Source of the DNA: Candidatus Rokuibacteriota bacterium
GTDB lineage: Bacteria > Methylomirabilota > Methylomirabilia > Rokubacteriales > CSP1-6
Direction: 5' to 3'
DNA: 64,000 nucleotides
Assembly: GCA_003220615.1 (NCBI GenBank)
Contig: QHTB01000161.1
Coordinates: 1-64,000, forward strand
In this document: piece by piece, positions 8,996 through 17,323 of the stretch
Numbering within the stretch: position 1 is the stretch's first letter
How the letters are laid out: each line of letters opens with the position of its first letter
Program-made: the position numbers and the translations under genes
Notes under the pieces: model-generated
Told to the model about the DNA's origin: nothing
Seen by the model: the letters and a program-made list of their open reading frames with translations, nothing else
The model's database searches: none

Positions 8996-9673
8996 ATGAG
9001 GATCCTCCGAGTCCTCCTGTGTGCCGTCCTCGTATTCACCGCGCTGAGCGCCGCCGTTGCGGCCGACCTCTTCCTCGTCGAGGACTGGTCGAAGATTCCT
9101 GTCGGCACCACGGGCATCCCCCCCGGCTGGAAGGGGCAGGACTGGGGCAGCCCCTCGTACGATCTGGCCCTCGTCGAGGACGAGGGCCAGCACGTGCTCC
9201 GTCTCCGGAGCAAGGACGACAGCTCGACGATCGCGAAGGACATCAAGGGCAAGATCAACCTCAAGGAGACGCCCATGCTCGAATGGGCCTGGAAGTCGAC
9301 GGTCCTCCCCACGGGCGGAAACTCCTGTCGGAAGGCCACCGACGATCAGGCCGGACAGCTCTTCGTGGTGTGGCCGCGCTTCCCGGAGGCCTTGCGCTCG
9401 CGGATCATCGGCTACGTGTGGGACACCACGCAGCCCGTCGGCACGATCTGCAAGAGCGAGAAGACCGGGACGGTGACGTACGTCGTGGTCCGTTCGGGCA
9501 CGGCCGACGCCGGCAAGTGGTTCACCGAGCGCCGCAACGTCGCCGAGGACTTCAAGAAGATCTATGGTGACGCCCCGGACAACCCTGCGGCCGTCTCACT
9601 CTCGATCGACTCGAACGACACCCATAGCTCGTCGGAAGCGTTCTTCGGCAAGATCCTCTTCCGCGGGCCCTGA
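8996..9673 (+). CDS. Exported DUF3047-like protein
   Basis: A 225-residue protein with a Sec signal peptide (residues 1-22, cleavage likely after AVAA) and then a beta-rich body. Sequence features such as the LEWAWK segment, the FVVWP strand and a C-terminal DSNDTHSSSEAFFGKI are typical of the DUF3047 family, whose function is not known. The ATG directly follows the TAA of the carboxylase, so the pair is probably cotranscribed. No catalytic motif is evident. The periplasmic location is inferred from the leader. Confidence 0.75.
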   Translation: MRILRVLLCAVLVFTALSAAVAADLFLVEDWSKIPVGTTGIPPGWKGQDWGSPSYDLALVEDEGQHVLRLRSKDDSSTIAKDIKGKINLKETPMLEWAWKSTVLPTGGNSCRKATDDQAGQLFVVWPRFPEALRSRIIGYVWDTTQPVGTICKSEKTGTVTYVVVRSGTADAGKWFTERRNVAEDFKKIYGDAPDNPAAVSLSIDSNDTHSSSEAFFGKILFRGP

Positions 9674-9921
9674 CGTCCTCGACCACGCCGCCAACCAGCC
9701 AGGCTTGGCACGCGACCTGCCAGGGACTGAACGAGCGGGTCACGATTGCCTGATCGCGGGCGCCGCGCCCGTGCCGATCGAGGCCAATACCGCCGCCGGC
9801 GGCAACACTGGCCGCCCACGCGCGATCGACGCGACCGGGAACTGGTCGGCGTGCAGGACGTCGTGGGCGGTCAAGATCGCCCGGGGCGTGGCCGATAACA
9901 GGGGCAGGAGGGCACGAGCCC

Positions 9922-10467
9922 ATGAATGCCGCGATCGAGATCATCTCCGTCAAGGCGCTGTTCACGGAGGCGCTGCGGGAGAGCTTCGACGACCTCGACA
10001 TTGCCGACAAGGGCGCGACGGGCTACCTGGCCGACCTCCTCGCCCGCTTCGCGGCGACCACCGAGATGCTGCCGGAGGGCGTCACGGGCGAGCGGCTCCA
10101 GTCGATCGCCGAGCGGATGGCGGAAATTCAACGCTCGTGGTCGATCGATGCCGAGCAGTTCGATCCCGCGCGCGAGCTCCAGATTCGCCGGTCGCTCGCC
10201 GACTACACGCTGTTCATGAGTGGGTTCTTCTGGGAAGCCGTCAAGGAACGCTCGGTCACGCGTCACTACGTGCGTGAGGGCAAGCGGGCCTACCGCTTCC
10301 TGGCCGAATACCACCGGGCACAGGGTCAACCCGACGCCGCGCTGTATCAGACACTCAGCGCCCGCTTCGAGACCTACGCCGCCGTCATCAGCTACATGCG
10401 GGACGTCCACCTCGGCGCCGAGTTCGCGCCGTGGCCGCATCCCGTGTTCGCCCGGATCATTCAGTAG
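9922..10467 (+). CDS. Conserved-looking hypothetical helical protein
   Basis: A 181-residue protein that I do not recognise. It is predicted to be mostly alpha-helical and acidic, with no signal peptide, membrane segment or metal motif. The ATG at 9922 is preceded by GGGCAGGAGGGC, a good ribosome site. The 248 bases upstream (9674-9921) contain no convincing gene, only GC-rich sequence. It converges with cobC, with an 80-base gap. Codon use resembles its neighbours, so a real gene is likely. Confidence 0.6.
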   Translation: MNAAIEIISVKALFTEALRESFDDLDIADKGATGYLADLLARFAATTEMLPEGVTGERLQSIAERMAEIQRSWSIDAEQFDPARELQIRRSLADYTLFMSGFFWEAVKERSVTRHYVREGKRAYRFLAEYHRAQGQPDAALYQTLSARFETYAAVISYMRDVHLGAEFAPWPHPVFARIIQ

Positions 10468-10547
10468 CACCCGCTTACGAATCGTGGCGCCAGGCCAATC
10501 ACAGCGGCCGCCGACGCCCGCGCCCGTCGCTCACGCGTTGGGGACGC

Positions 10548-11159
10548 TCAGTCCGGTTGCTCGTTGAGCACGCGCAGCCGCCAGGCGCCATCGATGGTCT
10601 CGAGCACGGTCAGCGCAGCGTAGTCCTGGCCGAACGCGAGCAGGCGCGCGAGGGGCAGACCGAGCGCGCGACAGAGGATCGCGCGATTCGTGCCGCCGTG
10701 GGCGACGATGGCAATCGATTGCGCATGGTGTTTCGTCACGATGGCGGCAACGGCGGGCCACACCCGTGCGACGAGATCCGGAACGCTTTCTCCACCGGGA
10801 AAGGGGAACTCACCGATCTGCGCCATCCATTTCTCGAACGCCTGGGGCTCACGCTCCGCGATCTCGGCGCCGGTCAGGCCGTCCCAGCGGCCCATGTCCA
10901 TCTCACGCAACGCGGGCACGACGGTGGGAACGAGGCCATGGGCCGCGCCGATGATCGTGCCGGTCACGCGGGCTCGGCTGAGATCGCTCGTGTAGATCGC
11001 GGTCAGGGGAACCTGACCGAGACGAGCGGCCTGGATGCGCGACTGGGACTCCCCACGCGGTGAGAGCGCCACGTCGAGATGCCCGATGAAGCGCCGCGTC
11101 TGGGCGCCCATCACCTCGCCGTGGCGGAGCAGGTAGATCAGCGTGGCACGTGCGTCCAC
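10548..11159 (-). CDS. cobC: Alpha-ribazole phosphatase-like histidine phosphatase
   Basis: A histidine-phosphatase-fold protein of about 203 residues with the catalytic LLRHGE near residue 10, the RFIGHLDVALSPRG segment and the second catalytic His in VAHGGTNR. Proteins of this family next to cobS usually dephosphorylate alpha-ribazole-5-phosphate or adenosylcobalamin-5-phosphate in the last steps of cobalamin synthesis. The GTG at 11159 is chosen because it places the first beta-strand (LIYLLRHG) at the usual position. It lies 22 bases inside the end of cobS. A general phosphoglycerate-mutase-like phosphatase is the alternative if the context is misleading. Confidence 0.82.
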   Translation of the reverse strand: MDARATLIYLLRHGEVMGAQTRRFIGHLDVALSPRGESQSRIQAARLGQVPLTAIYTSDLSRARVTGTIIGAAHGLVPTVVPALREMDMGRWDGLTGAEIAEREPQAFEKWMAQIGEFPFPGGESVPDLVARVWPAVAAIVTKHHAQSIAIVAHGGTNRAILCRALGLPLARLLAFGQDYAALTVLETIDGAWRLRVLNEQPD

Positions 11160-11881
11160 GCGGAAACGGTCAGGAGCACCGCCAGCTCGGTCAGCTCGAC
11201 GGCGGCACCGAGAACGTCGCCGGTCACGCCGCCCAGGCGCGTGGTCATGAAGCGCGCGACGGCCACGCTCGTGAGTCCGGCGACCACGACCGCCGCGATG
11301 CCCGCGACGCCCAGCACAGCGACGGAGGCGACGACCGCGCACCCGAGCGCGACGGCCACGGCTCGCGGCGTCACATCCGCCTGGAACCGGGCGCCCTGCC
11401 CCTCGCTCCGAGCCGAGGGAAACCACCGGGCGAGAAGGGCCGGCATCGCGCGCGCCACGCAGGGCGCCGTCAGCAACGCTCGCCAGCGTGGCGCCGACGC
11501 CAGCTCTGCGACGGCCGCGAGCTCCAGCAGCAGGAACAAGATCAATCCGATGGCGCCGAAGGCGCCGATGCGGCTGTCGCGCATGATCATCAGCCGCTGC
11601 GAGGGATCGTGGCCGCCGAGCGCGTCCAGGCAGTCGGCGAGCCCATCCAGATGGAGTCCACCGGTCATCAGCTTCCACGTGGTCACGGTCAACAGCGCGG
11701 CGAGCAGCATCGGGAAGGCCCACGCGACGAGACGGTCGACGAGGACGAGGACGCCGCCGATCAGGAGTCCGATCGCAGGGAACCAGGCCACGGCCCGACC
11801 GGGCGCCGCGCCAACGGTGGTGCGCCGGCCACCGACCGGAACGATGGTCAGGTAGCGGGCGGCCTCCAGGGCGCCCTTCAC
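11138..11881 (-). CDS. cobS: Adenosylcobinamide-GDP ribazoletransferase (cobalamin synthase)
   Basis: An integral membrane enzyme (247 residues) that joins adenosylcobinamide-GDP with alpha-ribazole (phosphate). Family landmarks are FFPA-like WFPAIG near residue 33, the metal-binding GGLHLDGLADCLDALGG at about 72-88, the MRDSRIGAFG stretch at about 99-108, and RLGGVTGDVLGA near the C-terminus. Several hydrophobic helices follow. It starts with GTG at 11881 and overlaps cobC by 22 bases. It is divergent from pckG, with 143 bases between them. No riboswitch is apparent in that gap, so cobS-cobC seem to be regulated separately from the cobU operon. Confidence 0.93.
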   Translation of the reverse strand: MKGALEAARYLTIVPVGGRRTTVGAAPGRAVAWFPAIGLLIGGVLVLVDRLVAWAFPMLLAALLTVTTWKLMTGGLHLDGLADCLDALGGHDPSQRLMIMRDSRIGAFGAIGLILFLLLELAAVAELASAPRWRALLTAPCVARAMPALLARWFPSARSEGQGARFQADVTPRAVAVALGCAVVASVAVLGVAGIAAVVVAGLTSVAVARFMTTRLGGVTGDVLGAAVELTELAVLLTVSAWTHVPR

Positions 11882-12024
11882 GGCGACTCTCGCACGTTTG
11901 GCTTGACGACCGCCGTGACCCGGCGCACGCTAGGCGGCATCACGGCCTCACACGCCCGATCGTTCGCCCGGGACAGCTGCGAAGTCATGAAAAACATTTC
12001 CTACCTCACCGCGAGGATACGCGC

Positions 12025-13770
12025 ATGAGCCTGACTAGCGTGGTCGAAAAGTGGGTCGACGAAGTCGCCGCACTCACCCAGCCTTCCCGGACCATCTGGT
12101 GCGATGGGTCCAAGACCGAATACGACGGCCTCGTCGAGGCGATGCTCCGGGACGGCACGTTGTTGCCGTTGAATAGCCGCACGTATCCCAATTGCTACCT
12201 GCACCGCAGCCATCCTCAGGACGTCGCCCGCACCGAGCAGCTCACCTACATCTGCGCGCGGGAGCGTGAGGGCGCGGGGCCGACCAACAACTGGATGTCG
12301 CCGTCGGACGCGAAGGCCAAGGCCACGCCGTGGTTCCGCGGGAGCATGCGCTCGCGCACCATGTACGTCATCCCGTATCTGATGGGGCCGGCCGGCTCGG
12401 CGATGAGCCGCGCGGGTGTGATGGTCACCGACAGCGCATACGTCGTGGCCAGCATGCACCTCATGACGCGCGTCGGCTCGGTCGCGACCCAGCACATGCG
12501 GGCTGACGACGACTTCATCGCCGGGCTGCACTCGATCGGCGATCTCTCGCCCGACCGTCGACTCATCCTCCACTTTCCCGAGGAGAAGCTGATCTGGAGC
12601 GTGGGCTCCGGCTATGGCGGCAACGCGTTGCTCGGCAAGAAGTGCCACGCGCTTCGGATCGGCTCCTCGCAAGCGCGGCAGGAGGGCTGGCTGGCCGAGC
12701 ACATGCTCATCATCGGTGTCGAAGACCCGGAAGGCCGCGTCACCTATCTGGCGGCGGCCATGCCGAGCGCGTCCGGCAAGACGAACCTGGCCATGGTCGT
12801 CTCATCGCTGCCGGGTTGGCGAGCGTGGACGCTCGGCGACGACATCGCCTGGATGTGGGTGGACGCCCAGGGCCAACTGCGCGCCATCAATCCGGAGCGC
12901 GGCTTCTTCGGTGTCGCGCCGAACACCAGCCCCAAGACGAATCCCAATGGCACCGCGATGGTGCGCTCGAACACGATCTTCACCAACGTCGCGCTGACGC
13001 CGTCGGGCGAGCCGTGGTGGGAAGGCCTCACGCCCGAGCCGCCGGCGGGACTGGTGGACTGGCAGGGGCGCCCGTGGCAACCGGCGAGCGGACCGGCGGC
13101 GCATCCCAACTCGCGGTTCACCGTGCTCGCGTCGCAGTGCCCGTCGATCGCGCCCAACTGGGAGGACCCGCAGGGCGTGCCCATCTCGGGGTTGGTCTTC
13201 GGCTCACGGCGCTCGGCGGTGATCCCGCTCGTGTTCGAGGCGTTCGACTGGACCCACGGCGTCTTCCTCGGCTCGGCCATGAGCACCGAGACGACCGCCG
13301 CCATCACGGGGAAGGTCGGTGTCGTGCGCCGCGATCCCATGGCGATGTTGCCGTTCTGTGGTTACAACATGGCCGACTACTTCTCTCACTGGCTGGGCAT
13401 CGGCCAACGTCTCGCCAAGCCACCCAAGATCTTCCGGGTGAACTGGTTCCGGCGTGGGTCTGACGGCTCGTTCCTCTGGCCGGGATACGGCGAGAACATG
13501 CGCGTCCTCAAGTGGATGGTGGAGCGCATCCGCGGGACCGCGCGCGCCGCGGAAACACCGATCGGTTCGATTCCGGCTCCGGGGAGCCTCGACCTGCAGG
13601 GGCTCACGATGCCGGCGGATCGCCTGGCGCGCGCGCTCAACGTGGATTCGGCCGAGTGGTTGAGCGCGCTCGACGATCTCGACGAGTTCTACGGCCAGTT
13701 CGGAGGGCGTCTGCCCGAGACCATCTCGAAGACCCTCTCCCAGACGCGCCGCAAGCTCGGCGCGCACTGA
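12025..13770 (+). CDS. pckG: Phosphoenolpyruvate carboxykinase (GTP)
   Basis: A 581-residue GTP-type PEPCK converting oxaloacetate plus GTP to PEP, GDP and CO2 in gluconeogenesis or anaplerosis. Visible features are the start RTIWCDGSKTEYD, the oxaloacetate-region RSRTMYVIPYLMGP, the P-loop stretch PSASGKTNLAM near residue 250, GDDIAWM and GFFGVAPNTSPKTNPN. Length and motif order fit the GTP family rather than the ATP family. The usual reactive Cys of the P-loop (ACGKTN) is Ser here. A GAGGA ribosome site precedes the ATG. The gene converges on the response-regulator gene, and the IS481 element has landed between the two 3' ends. Confidence 0.95.
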   Translation: MSLTSVVEKWVDEVAALTQPSRTIWCDGSKTEYDGLVEAMLRDGTLLPLNSRTYPNCYLHRSHPQDVARTEQLTYICAREREGAGPTNNWMSPSDAKAKATPWFRGSMRSRTMYVIPYLMGPAGSAMSRAGVMVTDSAYVVASMHLMTRVGSVATQHMRADDDFIAGLHSIGDLSPDRRLILHFPEEKLIWSVGSGYGGNALLGKKCHALRIGSSQARQEGWLAEHMLIIGVEDPEGRVTYLAAAMPSASGKTNLAMVVSSLPGWRAWTLGDDIAWMWVDAQGQLRAINPERGFFGVAPNTSPKTNPNGTAMVRSNTIFTNVALTPSGEPWWEGLTPEPPAGLVDWQGRPWQPASGPAAHPNSRFTVLASQCPSIAPNWEDPQGVPISGLVFGSRRSAVIPLVFEAFDWTHGVFLGSAMSTETTAAITGKVGVVRRDPMAMLPFCGYNMADYFSHWLGIGQRLAKPPKIFRVNWFRRGSDGSFLWPGYGENMRVLKWMVERIRGTARAAETPIGSIPAPGSLDLQGLTMPADRLARALNVDSAEWLSALDDLDEFYGQFGGRLPETISKTLSQTRRKLGAH

Positions 13771-13779
13771 CGGGAGCCG

Positions 13780-13785
13780 TCTAGC
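13780..13785. repeat. Left target-site duplication TCTAGC
   Basis: This 6-bp TCTAGC is repeated exactly at 14829-14834. It fits the NCTAGN target preference known for IS481-type elements. On the minus strand it supplies the TAG that ends the transposase reading frame. Confidence 0.95.
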
Positions 13786-14725
13786 TGTGAAGTCTCACCA
13801 GGTTGTCCGCAGAGACGACGACCCGGGTGATCGGGGCGTGGCCACCGAGGCTGGTGTGGCGCCGATGCCAATTGTAGTGATGCAACCATGCGGCGAGATC
13901 GAGCCGCCGCTCGCGAGAGTGAGGAAACCGGCGGGCATAGGCCCACTCGTGGAGGGCGGTCTTGATGAAGCGCTCGGCCTTGCCGTTCGTGCGCGGAGTG
14001 TACGGCCGCGTGAAGAGGTGGCGAATCCCGAGCCGCTGACAGGCCTGGCGAAAGCGCCGCGCTCGATAGCACGAGCCGTTATCCGTCATGACGGCCCGCA
14101 CGCGCACCCCGAGGCCGGCCAGGCAGCGCACCGTGCGGTGCAGAAAGCCGACGGCGGTGCCGCCCCGCTCATCCGGCAGGACATCGGCCGTGGCCCAGCG
14201 CGTGGCATCGTCGATGGCCACGTGCGTGAATTCCCAGCCGGCGCCGCGGACCGTGTCACGACGGTTCCCACTGATGCGATGGCCGGGGCGCACGATGCGG
14301 CCCAGCTTCTTGATGTCGAGATGCACCAGCGCGCCGCTGTCGCTGCGTTCATAGCGAATGACGGGGACGGGATCGATCAGCGGCAGGCGCGACCACCCGC
14401 AGCGGCCGACGATGCGCGCCACCGTCGCGCGGCTCACGCCGACTTCCGCCGCGATCTGGTGGCAGAAGCGCCGATGCCGGTGGCGCAGGACCTTGATGCG
14501 CAACGCTTGGGCCGGCGCGGTCGCCCGGGGCGAGTGCGTCGGTCGCGACGAGCGATCGCCCGCGCTGCCGACAGCGGCCATCCGAGCCACCCACTTGCGC
14601 ACCGTCTTTTCCGAGACCGCCAATGTCCGCGCGACCTGGCGCGCCGACTGTCCGAGCATCGTCACGCGGCGGACGGCGTCCTCTCGACCTCGCGGCGTCA
14701 ACCGGGCATTCTTGTGGATGTTCAT
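13781..14725 (-). CDS. IS481-family transposase
   Basis: A 314-residue DDE transposase. The N-terminal part (residues 5-60) holds a helix-turn-helix with SARQVARTLAVSEKTVRKW. A linker rich in Arg follows, then an rve-type catalytic core with the three acidic residues in LVHLDIKKLG, RAVMTDNGSCYR and NGKAERFIKTAL. The ATG at 14725 is preceded by GAGGAGG. The frame ends ...VRLHS followed by TAG. The last two bases of the Ser codon and the whole TAG lie in the target duplication rather than in the element, so the stop is acquired on insertion into a CTAG target. No frameshift or premature stop is seen. Confidence 0.95.
   Translation of the reverse strand: MNIHKNARLTPRGREDAVRRVTMLGQSARQVARTLAVSEKTVRKWVARMAAVGSAGDRSSRPTHSPRATAPAQALRIKVLRHRHRRFCHQIAAEVGVSRATVARIVGRCGWSRLPLIDPVPVIRYERSDSGALVHLDIKKLGRIVRPGHRISGNRRDTVRGAGWEFTHVAIDDATRWATADVLPDERGGTAVGFLHRTVRCLAGLGVRVRAVMTDNGSCYRARRFRQACQRLGIRHLFTRPYTPRTNGKAERFIKTALHEWAYARRFPHSRERRLDLAAWLHHYNWHRRHTSLGGHAPITRVVVSADNLVRLHS
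13786..13814. repeat. Left terminal inverted repeat of the IS481-family element
   Basis: It begins TGTGAAGTCTCACCAGGTTG and pairs with 14800-14828 in inverse orientation, with six mismatches in 29 bases. The transposase C-terminal codons lie within it. Confidence 0.93.
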
Positions 14726-14799
14726 CCGGGCCTCCTCATCGGGATTTCTGGTTGCTTGGCAGCCCCAGATTCCCTTGAGTCGGTCCGGATGGACAATCC

Positions 14800-14828
14800 C
14801 CCTGCAGACAACCTCTTGAGCCTTCACG
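14800..14828. repeat. Right terminal inverted repeat of the IS481-family element
   Basis: Read on the minus strand it begins CGTGAAGGCTCAAGAGGTTG, the partner of the left repeat. It lies upstream of the transposase start and probably overlaps its promoter region. Confidence 0.93.
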
Positions 14829-14834
14829 TCTAGC
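14829..14834. repeat. Right target-site duplication TCTAGC
   Basis: An exact copy of 13780-13785. The CTAG core was the original stop codon (TAG on the minus strand) of the response-regulator gene, which therefore remains intact after the insertion. Confidence 0.95.
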
Positions 14835-15258
14835 GGCGAACGACGCTGGCCACGGTTCGACACAGCTCCCAGGGATCGATAGGTTTCCTGAGATGAGCCT
14901 GGAACCCGGCCGACAGCGTCCGGTGCGGACCGTGCTCGTCGCCGTAGGCGGTGATGGCGATGGCCGGAACGTTTCCGCCGTCTTCCGCGCTTCGCGCACG
15001 AACCTGCTCGACCAACCAATAGCCGTCATTGGTCGGCATCGCGATGTCTGTCACGATCGCGTCCGGGGTGACCCGCTGGAGGATTCGCAACGCCTCGCGG
15101 GCCGACCCCACGGCGGTGGCGAGTGCTCCACAGTACTCGAGCACGGTCTTCAAGAGCGCGCGCGAATCCCGGTCGTCGTCCACGATGAGCACGTGGACAC
15201 CGATGAGCGCATCGGCCGGAAGCTGATCACGCCGGCCCACGACGTGTCCCCGCCCCAT
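14830..15258 (-). CDS. Single-domain response regulator (CheY-like receiver)
   Basis: A stand-alone receiver domain of 142 residues. The acidic pocket is in VLIVDDDRDS near residue 27, the phospho-acceptor Asp in AIVTDIAMPTNDG near residue 70, the conserved Thr in AIAITAYG, and the conserved Lys in HLRKPIDPW. It lacks an output domain, so it probably acts by protein contact or as a phosphate relay. The ATG at 15258 gives an N-terminal extension of about 20 residues. A GTG at the VHVLIVDDD strand is an alternative start. Its stop codon is the IS481 target site. No histidine kinase is nearby. It is a paralogue of the degenerate receiver just upstream. Confidence 0.88.
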   Translation of the reverse strand: MGRGHVVGRRDQLPADALIGVHVLIVDDDRDSRALLKTVLEYCGALATAVGSAREALRILQRVTPDAIVTDIAMPTNDGYWLVEQVRARSAEDGGNVPAIAITAYGDEHGPHRTLSAGFQAHLRKPIDPWELCRTVASVVRR

Positions 15259-15344
15259 GCAACCGTGCTGCCGGAAGTTCCATTCCAGCGCCGATCATCG
15301 GGCCGCCGCTGGGCGAGCCCGGCCAGGGTTGCTGCGACGGTCGA

Positions 15345-15752
15345 TTAGCCGCTCACGAGACTGGAGATCAGCCGGCACAGCATCCACGGGTCGAGGGGCA
15401 TCGCGATGAAGGCATCGAACCCCGCCGCCCGGGCTTGATCTTCGGTCACGCCACTGCCGGCCGTCGCGACGGCGACGACGAGAATGACACCGCCGGCCTC
15501 AGGCTTCAGCGTCCTGACGCGGCGGACGACCCTCATCGTTGCGCCTTTCGGACGTACGCGCACCACCAGCACGTTCGCCTTCACCACCTCCATGACCTCG
15601 AGCGCTTCGGCCGGCGACCCGACCTCGGTCACGAGCGCGCCACAGTAGCGGAGGATGGCCGCGACGATCTCACGGCCACCGGTGTCGGGGTCGACGACGA
15701 GTAGATGAAGGCCATTGAGAGAATCTACCGAGTAAAAACCGCCTCGTGCCAT
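15345..15752 (-). CDS. Degenerate (pseudo-)receiver domain protein
   Basis: A 135-residue protein that aligns along its length with the receiver at 14830-15258: LHLLVVDPDTG for the acidic strand, RYCGALVTEVGSPAEAL for the next helix and LDPWMLCRLISSLV for the C-terminus. The phospho-acceptor position reads NVLVVRVRPKG with no Asp, and the conserved Lys-Pro is Met-Pro (AMPLDPW). It therefore cannot use the normal phosphorylation chemistry and may be a constitutive or decoy partner of its neighbour. The ATG at 15752 is the only reasonable start. The gene lies 86 bases upstream of the intact paralogue and 41 bases downstream of the carboxylase stop. Confidence 0.8.
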   Translation of the reverse strand: MARGGFYSVDSLNGLHLLVVDPDTGGREIVAAILRYCGALVTEVGSPAEALEVMEVVKANVLVVRVRPKGATMRVVRRVRTLKPEAGGVILVVAVATAGSGVTEDQARAAGFDAFIAMPLDPWMLCRLISSLVSG

Positions 15753-15793
15753 GCCGTCTGATTTTTGCAAGGGCGCTGCCAGTGCGAGCCAGT

Positions 15794-17323
15794 CTACACC
15801 GGGTAGACACCGTTGCGCCGCGCCGGGAATTCGTGGGCTTTCGTCTCCGCGTACGCTAGACGCTTGATGAGTTCCGCCCGCAGGGCGTTGCCGGCCACGA
15901 TGTCGTCGACCAGCATCTCGGAGGCGAGCTTGTAGATGTCCACGTCTTCGGCGTACTCGTCGCGCTTCTGCTTCACGTACGCGGCGCGCTCGCCTTCTGG
16001 CAGCTCCATGATCTTGTTGTAGTACACCGCGTTCACGGCGGGTTCCGGGCCCATGATGGCGATCTGGCCCTGGGGCAGGCTGAGCGCGGCGTCGGGTTCG
16101 AAGGCGGGGCCGCACATCGCGTACAACCCGGCGCCGTAGCACTTGCGGACGACGACGGAGATCTTGGGCACCGTCGCCTGCGACGTGGCGAAGACCATCT
16201 TGGCGCCGTGACGGATGATGCCCTCGCGCTCGACCTTGGTGCCGACCATGAAGCCGGCGACGTCGGCGAGGTACACGAGCGGCACGTTGAACGCGTTGCA
16301 CAGCCAGATGAAGCGCGCCGCCTTGTCCGAGGAATCGACGAACAGCACCCCGCCCTTGACCTTCGGCTGGTTCGCGACGATGCCGATTGTCCGGCCCCCG
16401 ATCCGCGCGAAGCCGGTGATGATTTCCTGGGCGAAGAGCCGCTTCAGCTCGAACCACGAGCCGGCGTCGATCACCCGGTCGATCACTTCGTACATGTCGA
16501 ACCACTTCCGCTGGTCGTACGGCACGATCTCGTCGATCGCGCGCCCGGGCTTCGGGTCGGCCGGTTGCGCGCGGGCGGGGAGCTCGCGATACGACGACGG
16601 CATGTAGCTCAGGTACTGCTTGGCGATCTCGATGGCCTCCTCGTCGGAGCCGGCCAGGATGTCACCGCAGCCGGACACCGTGCAGTGCATGCGCGCACCG
16701 CCGAGATCCTCCAGCGTGGTCTTCTCGCCGATCGCCATCTCCACCATGCGCGGGCTGCCGACGTAGAGCGAGGCCTTGCCGTCGACCATGATGACGACGT
16801 CGGTGAGCGCAGGGAGATAGGCCGACCCGGCCGGTGACGGCCCGAAGAGAATGCAGACCTGCGGCACGACGCCCGAAAGCTGAACTTCGTTGTAGAAGAT
16901 CCGCCCCGCGTGGAACCGGCCGGGAAAGATCCGGATCTGCTCGGAGATCCGCCCCCCGGCGGCGTCCACCATATAAAGGAGGGGGATGTTCAGCCGGGCG
17001 GCCTTCTCCTGGATGCGAATGATCTTCTGCACCGTCTTCTCGCCCCACGAGCCGGCCTTGACCGTGTAGTCGTTGGCCATGATGCAGACGGGGCGGCCGC
17101 CCACGCGACCGACGCCGGTGACGACGCCGTCGGCCGGTGTGTCCGCCTCCTGGGACCGGGCGAACAGCCAGTCCTCCTCGAAATCACTGCCGGGATCGAG
17201 CAGGCGCTTGAGCCGCTCACGGACGAAGAGCTTGCCCTCGGCCTTCAGCTTGTCGCGATATTTGACGTGCCCCTGCTCGATGCGGGCCCGTTCCTGCTGG
17301 TAGCGCTCCTCGCCCGCGCTCAC
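15794..17323 (-). CDS. Acyl-CoA carboxylase carboxyltransferase (beta) subunit
   Basis: A 509-residue carboxyltransferase of the acetyl-/propionyl-CoA carboxylase beta family. The N-half carries DKLKAEGKLFVRERLKRLLDPG-type sequence, MANDYTVKAGSWGEKTVQK and MVDAAGGRISEQ. The C-half has GFARIGGRTIGIVANQP, YLADVAGFMVGTKVERE and an oxyanion segment YGAGLYAMCGPAFEPD. The start is set at GTG 17323 because it overlaps the sigma-factor stop in a GTGA junction. A GTG at 17353 would lengthen it by 10 residues. It is divergent in sequence from the carboxylase at 7442, so the two are not a recent duplication. No biotin subunit lies next to it. Confidence 0.88.
   Translation of the reverse strand: MSAGEERYQQERARIEQGHVKYRDKLKAEGKLFVRERLKRLLDPGSDFEEDWLFARSQEADTPADGVVTGVGRVGGRPVCIMANDYTVKAGSWGEKTVQKIIRIQEKAARLNIPLLYMVDAAGGRISEQIRIFPGRFHAGRIFYNEVQLSGVVPQVCILFGPSPAGSAYLPALTDVVIMVDGKASLYVGSPRMVEMAIGEKTTLEDLGGARMHCTVSGCGDILAGSDEEAIEIAKQYLSYMPSSYRELPARAQPADPKPGRAIDEIVPYDQRKWFDMYEVIDRVIDAGSWFELKRLFAQEIITGFARIGGRTIGIVANQPKVKGGVLFVDSSDKAARFIWLCNAFNVPLVYLADVAGFMVGTKVEREGIIRHGAKMVFATSQATVPKISVVVRKCYGAGLYAMCGPAFEPDAALSLPQGQIAIMGPEPAVNAVYYNKIMELPEGERAAYVKQKRDEYAEDVDIYKLASEMLVDDIVAGNALRAELIKRLAYAETKAHEFPARRNGVYPV

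Larger units (their letters stand above)
13786..14828 (-). mobile_element. IS481-family insertion sequence, apparently complete
   Basis: This 1043-bp element is close to the about 1.05 kb of IS481 itself. It has imperfect terminal inverted repeats starting TGTGAAG at the left and CGTGAAG at the right; 23 of the first 29 bases match. It is flanked by the exact 6-bp duplication TCTAGC and contains a single full-length transposase gene on the minus strand. The intact gene, matched ends and perfect duplication indicate a fairly recent, possibly still active insertion. Removing the element and one TCTAGC restores pckG and the response-regulator gene as convergent neighbours with 3' ends about 10 bases apart. 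No cargo gene is present. Confidence 0.96.

Noticed and set aside
9706-9720. Sigma-54-like TGGCAC-N5-CTGC before the hypothetical gene at 9922
   Set aside because: The -12 half is imperfect, it is 200 bases from the gene, and GG-N10-GC pairs are common by chance at this GC content.
9674-9921. Possible small genes in the 248-base gap
   Set aside because: Open frames here are only antisense or Arg-rich fragments without ribosome sites. Nothing supportable was found.
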